From the NCBI GenBank assembly GCA_023228765.1, contig JALOAM010000126.1:1-9158 (forward strand): a DNA stretch of 9,158 bases, written 5' to 3'. The position numbers were made by a program, and so were the translations under genes. Positions 1 through 6,205 of this stretch are shown piece by piece. The stretch comes from Dehalococcoidia bacterium. GTDB taxonomy: Bacteria; Chloroflexota; Dehalococcoidia; UBA2979. The notes below the pieces were generated by a model. That model was not told the origin of the DNA, made no database searches, and saw nothing but the letters and a program-made list of their open reading frames with translations. Position 1 is the first letter of the stretch. Each line of letters begins with the position of its first letter.

Positions 1-1154
1 CCGAGGGCCACTCCACCCGGAGGCGTCAGCTTCAGGAACCCCGCCGAGGGCTCGGCGACCCAGGAGAGGACGCCCGTCCCGGTGTTGCGGATGTTCACGC
101 TGACGCGGCCGATGGCGGTCGGGTCGTTCAGGCGGATGGAGACGGACTCCGTCGAGGCCTGTAGCACCGGCGCGCCGAGCAGGGTCGCCTGGTACGAGCT
201 CGGGAGGGCGGGTGGTGAGACGACGTGCGCGGGCTGGGGCGTGGCGATGTCCATCTTGTTGTACGGGAACGCCCAGTTCGAGACCGCCATCGCGGAGGCC
301 ACCTGCGGGTTGGTCGGGTCCGGGAGCGTCGCCGCGATCGGCGACCACATGGCTGTGTTGTTCCTCGTGGCCGGCGAGGCGAGACAGCCCCACACGAGCT
401 CCTGGTACGGGTACCGGTCGCGCGACTGGCTGCCGTCGCAGCGGAACGACGCCCGAGGCCACGCAAGCGCCGGGTCGAGGGGGTGGTTGCTGCGGTTCGC
501 GCCGGGGCCGGTGAAGCCGTTGTAGCTCCAGACCGCGTAGTACCAGTTCTCGATGAGCGCGGGATCCGAGTTCGTGTCGGTACCCACGACCGGGCGCTGC
601 TCTGGCGCTGAGTTCCACTTCTCCGCCAGGATCTGCGCGCCCCTCGCGACGTTGTAGGCGTAGTGCGTCGCGATCAGCACCTGCCGGTCCGAGGGCAGGT
701 TGTTCGCTCCGAGGGGCACCGTCATGCCGGTGGTGACCTGCGTCAGCCCGTGTCCGCAGTCGAACGAGACCATCGCCGCGCCGATCGAGTTGAAGGGGAC
801 GGAGCGCTGCGCCATGGTCATGTCCGACTCGACCCAGGAGATCGCCTTGAGCAGGTCTGTCGGGATGAATGCGGGGCCGTCCGCTCTCGATCCGCGCAGG
901 CCGCGCTCGATCGGTGGGAGCGCGAAGAACGGGTCGGTCGTGAACAGCGAGTTCGTCGACACCGCATCGAATGCGAGGCGGTAGAACGTGCGCTCCTGGT
1001 CCGCCTCGTACGCGTACGGGGTGAGGGGGTCGAAGGCGCAGGCGTTCGCCCGCTCGCTCCCCGACGGCATCAGCGCCACGAGCACACCGATGACCGCGGC
1101 GACGAGGAGCGCGATCCGAGAGCGGTTGAGCACGGAGGGACGGCGCTCAGACAC
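1..1154 (-). CDS. Secreted lysozyme/SLT-like protein with BACON-like C-terminal region (3' end outside window)
   Basis: The minus-strand frame stays open from a GTG at 1154 to the left edge, giving 384 visible codons. Residues 1-40 look like a signal peptide: an Arg-rich start (MSERRPS), a hydrophobic stretch at about 14-28, and a possible cleavage site near ANA/CA at 36-40. Residues 100-215 resemble a lytic-transglycosylase fold. There is a putative catalytic Glu109 in AISWVES, then GHGLTQV (134-140), then a helix like the family's 'N-x-x-x-G-x-x-L' (NVARGAQIL, 168-176), and WYYAVWSYNG (204-213) matching the usual AxAxYNxG. The last ~40 residues (NTGTGVLSW...AGFLKLTPPGG) resemble a BACON/Ig-like repeat. 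I infer a peptidoglycan-cleaving or carbohydrate-binding envelope protein; activity is not proven. The 1154 start overlaps the end of the upstream gene by 8 nt, suggesting coupling. A GTG at 1133 is the alternative. Neither has a clear Shine-Dalgarno sequence. Confidence 0.7.
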   Translation of the reverse strand, partial: MSERRPSVLNRSRIALLVAAVIGVLVALMPSGSERANACAFDPLTPYAYEADQERTFYRLAFDAVSTNSLFTTDPFFALPPIERGLRGSRADGPAFIPTDLLKAISWVESDMTMAQRSVPFNSIGAAMVSFDCGHGLTQVTTGMTVPLGANNLPSDRQVLIATHYAYNVARGAQILAEKWNSAPEQRPVVGTDTNSDPALIENWYYAVWSYNGFTGPGANRSNHPLDPALAWPRASFRCDGSQSRDRYPYQELVWGCLASPATRNNTAMWSPIAATLPDPTNPQVASAMAVSNWAFPYNKMDIATPQPAHVVSPPALPSSYQATLLGAPVLQASTESVSIRLNDPTAIGRVSVNIRNTGTGVLSWVAEPSAGFLKLTPPGGVAL

Positions 1155-2343
1155 CGGTGAACCAGCCCAGGAAGATCACCTCGGACGGCACGTTGATGGC
1201 GAAGCGGGCACCCTCGCGGTCCACGATCTCGGTGCGCTGGAGGCCGGGCTGCACGGAGTTACGTCCGTCGAACGAGCGCACCGCCAGGTAGCGCCCGTCC
1301 GTGCTCCACGCAATCGGCACGTCGAAGCCGAACGCCGGCGTCACCAGTTCCGTGCGCGACCCGTCCAGTCCGAGGACGACCGCGGGCTCGGACTCGTCGA
1401 CGAACGCCTCCTGGCCGACGGTGATCCCGCTGCCGTCCGGCGTCCACACGGGGCTGTACTGCTCCGTCGCCACGCTCGCGCTGCCCTCGGGCGTGCCGGT
1501 GGCATCCACCCCCGCGAGGGCGACGGGTTCGCGCGAGTCGAGCGACACGATCTGCGCGCGGTAGACCACGCGCTCGGCCTCGGTCACCGGGGCGAGGAAG
1601 GAGAGCGCGCCGCCGTCCGGCGAGAGCCGCCAGTCGCGCGCGATGTCGTCCGAGGCGTGCACGAGGAACTCCGGCGCGCCGCCCTGCTGCACGGCGTACA
1701 CGTCCGTGCCCTCCGTCGAGAGCCGCGCAAAGACCAGCTCCGCGCCGCGGTGCCCGATCGGGAAGATCCCGAAGGAGGTCTGCTCGGCATGCACGACCTC
1801 GCGCGTCAGGCCCTCCACGTCGACGCGGACGACCTCCTGCTCCGCGCCCTCCGACCGCCGGTAGAGCAACGAACGCCCGCCGTCCGTGAAGACCGGAGCC
1901 ACGAGGAGGTCCGCGTCCCGTGCGAGGCGCGTCAACTCGTCCTTCGCGACATCGAGCACCCAGAGCTCGGCAGGTGACTCCCGGGAGGGGTCGGCATCCT
2001 CCGGCAGCACGGTGTACGCGACGAGCGGCCCGGCGGAGGACGTCCCGGGGTTGATCCCCCAGCCCGGCGCGTGTGCGACGGTGGCGTGCAGTGTGCGGTC
2101 CTCGGGCGCATCGGCGGGCGCGGTGTAGATCTGGTCCTCGTTCGCGCCGAACTCGGCGAACACCATCAGCGGCGTACCGGCTACCTCGATCGTCGCGCCG
2201 TCCCCATCGCCCGAGGTGAACCGGTCGCGCGCGACGAGCGATACCACCGCGATCACGCCGATGGCCGCGACTGCCGTCGCGAGGACGACATTCCTCGAGA
2301 GGACGCGATGCCGAGAAGAGGATGGGGTGCGGGGGGCTGCCAT
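1147..2343 (-). CDS. Membrane-anchored TolB/PD40-type beta-propeller protein
   Basis: This is a 398-residue protein from ATG 2343. It has a basic N-terminus, one membrane segment at about residues 19-37 (VVLATAVAAIGVIAVVSLV), then a long extracytoplasmic part. That part contains repeated PD40/WD40-like blades, recognisable as DWRLSPDGGALSF, YSPVWTPDGSGITV and IAWSTDGRYLAVRS, with less regular blades earlier. Such propellers usually act as protein-interaction or ligand-binding scaffolds in the envelope, and no enzymatic signature is visible. A GTG at 2418 would add 25 residues rich in Arg, His and Pro. I prefer 2343 because the membrane anchor then sits near the N-terminus, although its ribosome binding site (GACGAG) is weak. 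The secreted SLT-like gene follows with an overlap, so the two are probably co-transcribed from the promoter at 2521-2549 and may work together at the cell wall. The exact partner is unknown. Confidence 0.72.
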   Translation of the reverse strand: MAAPRTPSSSRHRVLSRNVVLATAVAAIGVIAVVSLVARDRFTSGDGDGATIEVAGTPLMVFAEFGANEDQIYTAPADAPEDRTLHATVAHAPGWGINPGTSSAGPLVAYTVLPEDADPSRESPAELWVLDVAKDELTRLARDADLLVAPVFTDGGRSLLYRRSEGAEQEVVRVDVEGLTREVVHAEQTSFGIFPIGHRGAELVFARLSTEGTDVYAVQQGGAPEFLVHASDDIARDWRLSPDGGALSFLAPVTEAERVVYRAQIVSLDSREPVALAGVDATGTPEGSASVATEQYSPVWTPDGSGITVGQEAFVDESEPAVVLGLDGSRTELVTPAFGFDVPIAWSTDGRYLAVRSFDGRNSVQPGLQRTEIVDREGARFAINVPSEVIFLGWFTGV

Positions 2344-2520
2344 CTCGTCGGGTGCGTGCGGCCCGGATCGCCGTGAGCGATGCCCGGTATCGCGATGCGG
2401 GGCCCCCGCCGACCGCACCGCCCCGTCACGTACCCCTCAGCCTTTCGTTCAGCGTGAGGTCACGTTGCCCGGATCAGGTTGACGGCGCCGCCCTCGACGA
2501 GGGTGGGAGCCGATGGGTGC

Positions 2521-2549
2521 ACGATAGGCAGCGGGGATCGGGCAGTCAA
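2521..2549 (-). promoter_or_regulatory. Sigma70-like promoter for the beta-propeller gene
   Basis: Read on the minus strand, TTGACT (2549-2544) is followed after exactly 17 bases by TATCGT (2526-2521). Both boxes match the housekeeping consensus well. Transcription would start near 2514, giving a leader of about 170 nt before the ATG at 2343. The match is by eye only. Confidence 0.55.
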
Positions 2550-2603
2550 CGAACGTGGGTTCCCGACGGCAGCCGAGATCGGACCGTTCCCAACGCTCCG
2601 TCT

Positions 2604-2644
2604 CCCCTCTCCCGGTTTCGGGAGAGGGGCCGGGGGTGAGGGCC
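2604..2644 (+). repeat. GC-rich hairpin repeat, left copy of an inverted pair
   Basis: CCCCTCTCCC (2604-2613) pairs perfectly with GGGAGAGGGG (2620-2629) around the loop GGTTTC. It is followed by a tail ending in GGTGAGGGCC (2635-2644). The right copy at 2691-2728 has the same hairpin and tail in inverted orientation, with a 1-2 base difference between hairpin and tail. This type of CCCTCTCCC/GGGAGAGGG plus GGTGAGGGC palindrome resembles dispersed intergenic REP/MITE-like repeats. Confidence 0.75.
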
Positions 2645-2690
2645 CTCGTTCGGCGCGCCGTTCCTCGGCAGTTCGTGAGCAGATCCGGAC

Positions 2691-2728
2691 GGCCCTCACC
2701 CCAACCCTCTCCCGAAACCGGGAGAGGG
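2691..2728 (-). repeat. GC-rich hairpin repeat, right copy of an inverted pair
   Basis: GGCCCTCACC (2691-2700) is the exact reverse complement of 2635-2644. The hairpin CCCTCTCCC (2705-2713) / GGGAGAGGG (2720-2728) has the loop GAAACC, which is the reverse complement of the left copy's loop. About 46 bases of unrelated sequence separate the two copies, so the whole 2604-2728 could fold as one long cruciform or as two separate hairpins. Confidence 0.75.
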
Positions 2729-2756
2729 GGCCGGAAGGGGCCGGAAGGGGAAGGGG
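2726..2756 (+). other. G-run tract, candidate G-quadruplex
   Basis: Four runs of at least four G occur at 2726-2730, 2737-2740, 2747-2750 and 2753-2756. The spacers are CCGGAA, CCGGAA and AA. This meets the usual pattern for an intramolecular G-quadruplex on the plus strand. It ends about 24 bases before the extended -10-like element of the site-2 protease gene. It may equally be a purine-rich expansion at the edge of the hairpin repeat. Confidence 0.45.
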
Positions 2757-2779
2757 AAGGAGGCGGTACGGGGAGGCGC

Positions 2780-2788
2780 TGTTATCCT
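2780..2788 (+). promoter_or_regulatory. Possible extended -10 element for a leaderless site-2 protease transcript
   Basis: TG (2780-2781), one base, then TATCCT (2783-2788) forms an extended -10 box. The GTG start codon begins 7 bases after its last base, where a transcript would normally begin. No -35 box is visible at the right distance. The only Shine-Dalgarno-like run (GGGGAGG, 2770-2776) is 18 bases from the GTG, too far to act normally. Confidence 0.35.
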
Positions 2789-2794
2789 CCGCGA

Positions 2795-3535
2795 GTGATT
2801 TTCACCTTCTTCTCCGTGCTCGGCGAGTCGCCGTTGGCGTTCGTCATCCTCGCGAGTGCGCTCGTGTTCGCCATGCTCGAAGGGTTGATCTTTCACGAGT
2901 TCTGCCACGCGTACGTGGCGGACCGGCTGGGCGACCGGACGCCGAGGTGGGCGGGGCGCCTCACGCTGAACCCGAAGTCGCACTACGACCCCATCGGCAC
3001 CACCATGATCTTCCTCGTGGGGTTCGGGTGGGCGAAGCCGGTGCCGGTGAACCCCAACAACACGAAGAACCCGAAGCAGTCGATGGCGGTGATCGCGCTC
3101 GCGGGGCCGGCGTCCAACCTCGTCGTCGCGGGGCTGGCGGGCATTCCGATCAAGCTGGGGTGGGTGCCCATGTGGCACCCGTTCGTCGGTGCGTCCGATG
3201 CGGGGGCGTGGGCCCAGATCTGGACGGAGTCGCCGGCCGACCTCGTCGGGTTGTTCCTCGGCACGGTGTTGCTGCTGAACGTCCTCCTCGGCGTGTTCAA
3301 CATGCTGCCGATCCCGCCGCTCGATGGCTCCCGCGTCCTCGCCGGCATCCTCCCGGACGACCTGGCGAGGGAGTACGCGAAGCTGGAGCCGTGGGGCTTC
3401 GGCATCCTGATGCTGCTGATCCTGGCGCCGTTCATCACGAACGGGCAGTTCAGCCTGTTCACCATTCTGGGGCCGATCGTGGAGTTCCTCCTCGGCGTCT
3501 TCGCCGGCGACGCGGGCCGCCTGATCTTCGTCTGA
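2795..3535 (+). CDS. Site-2 protease family intramembrane metalloprotease (peptidase M50)
   Basis: This 246-residue integral membrane protein carries the M50 hallmarks. HEFCH at 34-38 holds two zinc-binding His and the catalytic Glu. GRLTLNPKSHYDPIG (54-68) and the FGWAKPVPVNPNN block (77-89) are typical of the family. NMLPIPPLDG (169-178) carries the third metal ligand Asp177. Hydrophobic segments lie at about 14-32, 68-80, 97-118, 150-168 and 205-240. No PDZ or CBS domain is visible, so it belongs to the short non-canonical S2P group. These proteins cleave substrates within the membrane, often anti-sigma factors, but the substrate here is unknown. The GTG at 2795 is chosen because family similarity begins at once (IFTFFSVLGESP). 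Longer in-frame starts would translate the hairpin repeats into low-complexity Arg/Gly/Pro sequence. The stop overlaps the next start (TGATG). Confidence 0.85.
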   Translation: MIFTFFSVLGESPLAFVILASALVFAMLEGLIFHEFCHAYVADRLGDRTPRWAGRLTLNPKSHYDPIGTTMIFLVGFGWAKPVPVNPNNTKNPKQSMAVIALAGPASNLVVAGLAGIPIKLGWVPMWHPFVGASDAGAWAQIWTESPADLVGLFLGTVLLLNVLLGVFNMLPIPPLDGSRVLAGILPDDLAREYAKLEPWGFGILMLLILAPFITNGQFSLFTILGPIVEFLLGVFAGDAGRLIFV

Positions 3536-4041
3536 TGGCGATCCCCCTCGCGGGTGGCCTCGCCCGGGCGCGCTACCGCGTCCACCAGTTCACACGCGGG
3601 CTGCGGCCCCACCTGGCTCCCGGCGAGATCGCCGAGGCGCGCGAGGTGCTGTCCGAGGCCGAGTTCCGGCTTTTCATGGGCGCGCAGGCTCGAGACCGGC
3701 GGCACTCCGTGGACCTCTACCGGTTGCTCCTGAGCGCGGGCGCGTCCCGCCCGATGCTCGTCGCGGCGCTGGTACACGACGTGGGGAAGGGCGACATCGC
3801 CACGTGGCATCGAGTCGCATTCGTGATCCTCGGGCCGTTGAACGGGGTGCTGGCCGCGCCGTCTGGCCCTCGATGGCGCCGCGCGCTCTGGCGACTGCGC
3901 CACCATGCGAGGCTTGGCGCCGAGATGCTGCGGCGCGCCGGCTCCTCCGCGCGCGTCGTCGAGATCGTGGAGCGCCACACGGACGCCCGCGTCGAGGACG
4001 CGGAGATCGAGGCGTTCATCCGTGCCGATGATTCCGTGTAG
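3535..4041 (+). CDS. HD-domain metal-dependent phosphohydrolase family protein
   Basis: This 168-residue protein has an HD-superfamily arrangement: His57 in RRHSVDLYRLL, the His81-Asp82 doublet in LVAALVHDVGKGD, then His123/His124 in RLRHHARLGAEML and His148 in IVERHTD. These are plausible metal ligands of a nucleotide or phosphate-ester hydrolase. The HDVGKGD block is a classic metal site. The substrate cannot be deduced. No REL-type synthetase, tRNA-binding or GAF domain is attached. The ATG overlaps the TGA of the site-2 protease gene, so translation is probably coupled. The gene ends 30 nt before the likely tyrA start, consistent with one operon. Confidence 0.78.
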   Translation: MAIPLAGGLARARYRVHQFTRGLRPHLAPGEIAEAREVLSEAEFRLFMGAQARDRRHSVDLYRLLLSAGASRPMLVAALVHDVGKGDIATWHRVAFVILGPLNGVLAAPSGPRWRRALWRLRHHARLGAEMLRRAGSSARVVEIVERHTDARVEDAEIEAFIRADDSV

Positions 4042-4071
4042 GATCGGATGACCACCGGGCAGGGAGTTTCG

Positions 4072-5091
4072 ATGCGTGTAGCGATCCTGGGTACGGGCCT
4101 CATCGGCGCGTCGATCGGCCTCGGCCTGCGCGAGCGGGTGAAGGGCGTCTACGTCGTCGGGTACGACCGCAACCGCCAGGCGGCGGACGTCGCGCGGAAG
4201 CGCGCCGCCGTGGACGAGGTCGCGTTCTCCGCGACCGAGGCGGTCCGCGAAGCAGACGTCGTGGTCCTCGCCGTCCCCGTGCTCGCGATCCGGCCGCTGC
4301 TGGAGGAGATCCGCGGCGTGCTGAAGCCGGACGCGGTGATCACCGACACCGGCTCGTCCAAGACCGAGGTCCTGCGCTGGATGCGGGAGATCCTCCCCGG
4401 CCACCAGGGCGTGGTCGCGGGACACCCGATGGCGGGCAAGACCGAGTTCGGCCCGGCTGCCGCCGAAGAGACGCTATTCGAGGGCGCTCGCTGGGTGATC
4501 GTCCCGGCGGTCGAAGCGCGGCCGGAGGCGATCACGGTCGTCACCAACATCGCGACCACCCTGGGCGCGCAGACGATGATCATGGACGCCGAGGAGCACG
4601 ACGCCTACATCGCGGCGATCTCTCACCTCCCGATGATGGCGGCCGTCGCCCTCTTCTCGATGGGCCGCGCGTCCGAGGCCTGGCCGGAGCTCTCGCTCCT
4701 CGCGGCGGGCGGGTTCCGCGACATGACGCGGCTCGCCGGGACCGATCCGGACATGGCGTACGACATCGCGATGACGAACAAGGAGAACATCGCCCACTGG
4801 ATCGACCGCTACGTGGTGGCGCTGCAGGAGCTGCGCCGTCGCCTGGTGGACGTGGAGGGCGAGGACGAGTTCTATCGCCTGCTGGCCGCCACCGAGTTGG
4901 ACCACACTGCGTACCAGATGGGAAAGACCGGGCGCGAACAGAAGCCAGTGGGCGAGAAGCAGTCCGCGTTCGGCGTGGGCGACTACCTGGCGGGCGGCTG
5001 GATCCGCGACAAGTTCAACGAGGCGATGACCGCCTCCGAGGACCGACTGCGGAAGATGGACGAGGAAGAGCGGCTCAAGCGCCGCATCTAG
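4072..5091 (+). CDS. tyrA: Prephenate dehydrogenase (tyrosine biosynthesis)
   Basis: This 339-residue cytosolic enzyme is predicted to oxidise and decarboxylate prephenate to 4-hydroxyphenylpyruvate with NAD(P)+. The N-terminal Rossmann fold shows GTGLIG (7-12), and Asp32 in VVGYDRN ends the second strand, which favours NAD+. TDTGSSK (91-97) and GHPMAG (117-122), with the expected catalytic His118, are family signatures. HDAYIAAISHLP (176-187) and GGFRDMTRLAGTDP (213-226) belong to the helical prephenate-binding domain. The charged C-terminal tail after about 250 shows no clear ACT or chorismate mutase domain. ATG 4072 is preferred because AGGGAG (4061-4066) lies 5 bases upstream and the product begins directly with the Rossmann strand. 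An in-frame ATG at 4048 would add eight residues. It probably forms the end of the operon with the site-2 protease and HD genes. An arogenate-using enzyme cannot be excluded. Confidence 0.92.
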   Translation: MRVAILGTGLIGASIGLGLRERVKGVYVVGYDRNRQAADVARKRAAVDEVAFSATEAVREADVVVLAVPVLAIRPLLEEIRGVLKPDAVITDTGSSKTEVLRWMREILPGHQGVVAGHPMAGKTEFGPAAAEETLFEGARWVIVPAVEARPEAITVVTNIATTLGAQTMIMDAEEHDAYIAAISHLPMMAAVALFSMGRASEAWPELSLLAAGGFRDMTRLAGTDPDMAYDIAMTNKENIAHWIDRYVVALQELRRRLVDVEGEDEFYRLLAATELDHTAYQMGKTGREQKPVGEKQSAFGVGDYLAGGWIRDKFNEAMTASEDRLRKMDEEERLKRRI

Positions 5092-5224
5092 CGGACCGGC
5101 GAGTCCTGACGAGCCCTAACGTGCCCGTAAGCGTTCAATCGACCTCAGACGTGCCTTGCTGTCGTATCCTGCCCCGCGGAACGACCTCGGGTGACCTCGT
5201 CGCGTCTGACGTGGCCTCCCGTCG

Positions 5225-5241
5225 GGGGAGGTACGCCTGTG
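5225..5241 (+). promoter_or_regulatory. Strong ribosome binding site fixing the remA GTG start
   Basis: GGGGAGG (5225-5231) lies 7 bases before GTG 5239. It decides the start in favour of GTG over an in-frame ATG at 5191, which would add 16 residues absent from the RemA family. Further upstream TATCCT (5165-5170) is a possible -10 box, but no convincing -35 accompanies it. Confidence 0.7.
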
Positions 5242-5499
5242 TCGTCAGAACTCATCCACGTCGGCTTCGACAACTACCTCACGCTCGACCGCGTGCTCGC
5301 CGTGGCCTCGCCGGCGTCCGCGCCGATGAAGCGCATGGTGCAGCGGGCGAAGGAACAGCACCGCGCCATCGACCTCACCAGCGGGCGGCGCACCAAGGCC
5401 GTGGTCGTGATGCAGGAGGAGTGGGTCACACTCATCGCCATCACGCCGGAGACGTTCCACAGCCGCGTCAGCAGCATGAAGCACGCAGCCGCCGACTAG
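5239..5499 (+). CDS. remA: RemA family DNA-binding regulator (DUF370)
   Basis: This 86-residue protein matches the RemA/DUF370 family over nearly its whole length. Recognisable blocks are HVGFDNYLTLDRVLAV, SPASAPMKRMVQRAK, IDLTSGRRTKAVVVM and VTLIAITPETFHSRV. In Bacillus subtilis RemA forms oligomers that bind DNA and activate extracellular matrix genes; its role in other phyla is mostly unknown. The SGRRT segment corresponds to the conserved basic part of the family. The gene sits 27 nt upstream of gmk in the same reading frame, as it does in many bacterial genomes. That order supports both calls and suggests a two-gene operon. Confidence 0.88.
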   Translation: MSSELIHVGFDNYLTLDRVLAVASPASAPMKRMVQRAKEQHRAIDLTSGRRTKAVVVMQEEWVTLIAITPETFHSRVSSMKHAAAD

Positions 5500-5526
5500 T
5501 GCGGCGACCGGTGCACGGACTCGTCC

Positions 5527-6180
5527 GTGGCTGACGCACGACGGCCCGATGTCCCGGACGTCGCGGACCGCGCCGGTCCGGCTGGCGGCTTCCCGCCGCT
5601 CGTCGTCGTCCTGACGGGACCCTCCGGCGTCGGCAAGGACGCCGTGGTGAACCGCGCGGACGAGCGCGGTGAGCCCGTAGTCCGCCCCGCTACGATGACC
5701 ACGCGCGCCCCTCGCCCCGGCGAGGAGGAAGGCGTCCACCACTACTTCGTCACGCGGGAGGAGTTCCTCGACTACCTCGAGGCGGGCGAGCTCCTCGAGC
5801 ACGCGGAGGTCTACGGCAACCTCTACGGGGTGCCTCGGAAGTCGGTCCGCGCCGCCCTCACGACCGGGAAGCACGTCATCGTCCGCGTGGACGTGCAGGG
5901 CGCGGAGTCGCTCCGCCAGGTGCTTCCGGACGCCCTCTTTGTCGCGCTCGAGCCCGCCTCCCCGGAGGCGCTGGAGGCCCACCTCACCGACCGCGGCAGC
6001 GAGACGCCGGGGCAGATGTGGCGTCGCCTGGACATCGCGCACGAGGAGATCGCCCGCGCCCGCAGCTTCTGCGTCCCCCTCGTGAACGTGGAGGGCGACC
6101 TCGACGCCACGGTGGACGCCTTCCTCGAGCTGATCGCGCAGGAGCAGGCCCGCCCCGGCCGGGAACCTGTACGGGTCTAA
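5527..6180 (+). CDS. gmk: Guanylate kinase
   Basis: This 217-residue cytosolic enzyme is predicted to phosphorylate GMP to GDP with ATP. After a 22-residue low-complexity leader rich in Asp, Ala and Arg comes the strand VVVLTGPSGVGKDAV with the P-loop at 31-38. TTRAPRPGEEEGVHHYFV (58-75) is the GMP-binding block. Next come VYGNLYGVP, the VRVDVQGAESLR strand (usual ...DVQGA...) and a lid-like RGSETPGQMWRRLDIAHEEI. The P-loop ends in Lys-Asp instead of Lys-Ser/Thr, a variant I associate with Chloroflexota guanylate kinases. The start is a GTG without a clear Shine-Dalgarno sequence. No other in-frame start exists before the P-loop, and the frame is open only from the remA stop codon, so coupling to remA is likely. 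The final codons overlap the first of two 19-bp direct repeats. Confidence 0.92.
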   Translation: MADARRPDVPDVADRAGPAGGFPPLVVVLTGPSGVGKDAVVNRADERGEPVVRPATMTTRAPRPGEEEGVHHYFVTREEFLDYLEAGELLEHAEVYGNLYGVPRKSVRAALTTGKHVIVRVDVQGAESLRQVLPDALFVALEPASPEALEAHLTDRGSETPGQMWRRLDIAHEEIARARSFCVPLVNVEGDLDATVDAFLELIAQEQARPGREPVRV

Positions 6181-6205
6181 CCCACGCGGGAACCTGTGCG
6201 GGTCT
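6160..6205. repeat. 19-bp direct repeat spanning the gmk stop codon
   Basis: CGGGAACCTGTACGGGTCT (6160-6178) recurs at 6187-6205 with one change (A to G), starting 27 bases later. Each unit carries an imperfect dyad (ACCtGTACgGGT in the first). The second copy also contributes to a weak hairpin (GCGGGA 6186-6191 / TCCCGC 6215-6220) that could act as a gmk terminator, although no T-run follows. It could be an operator pair for the downstream secreted-protein gene or a local duplication. Confidence 0.5.

Larger units (their letters stand above)
2344..2794. other. Intergenic region between divergent genes
   Basis: No credible gene lies in these 451 bases. Open frames cross the region only because it is GC-rich, and they show no conserved motif. 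It contains the minus-strand promoter and leader of the beta-propeller gene (to about 2514), an 18-base THI-box-like fragment (2463-2480, minus), two inverted hairpin repeats (2604-2629 and 2705-2728), a G-run tract (2726-2756) and a possible extended -10 element immediately before the site-2 protease start (2780-2788). Confidence 0.7.

Noticed and set aside
988..1977. Plus-strand open frame of 329 codons across the SLT-like and beta-propeller genes
   Set aside because: The minus-strand reading gives signal peptide, membrane anchor and propeller repeats, while the plus frame gives Arg/His-rich sequence without domains.
2463..2480. Functional TPP riboswitch
   Set aside because: Only one conserved segment matches. 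The CTGAGA half and closing helix are missing, and the downstream gene has no thiamin link, so it is reported only as a low-level finding and not as a feature.
2479..3534. Upstream extension of the HD-domain reading frame
   Set aside because: The extra sequence is the site-2 protease gene read in the wrong frame. The HD protein starts at the TGATG junction.
2983..4425. Long open frame on the minus strand (480 codons) opposite the site-2 protease, HD and tyrA genes
   Set aside because: It lies entirely opposite three convincing genes, its product is rich in Arg, His, Asp and Pro with no recognisable motif, and such antisense frames are expected in GC-rich coding DNA.
5092..5120. Terminator after tyrA (GGAC/GTCC hairpin)
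   Set aside because: Only four base pairs and no T-run follow, too weak to support.
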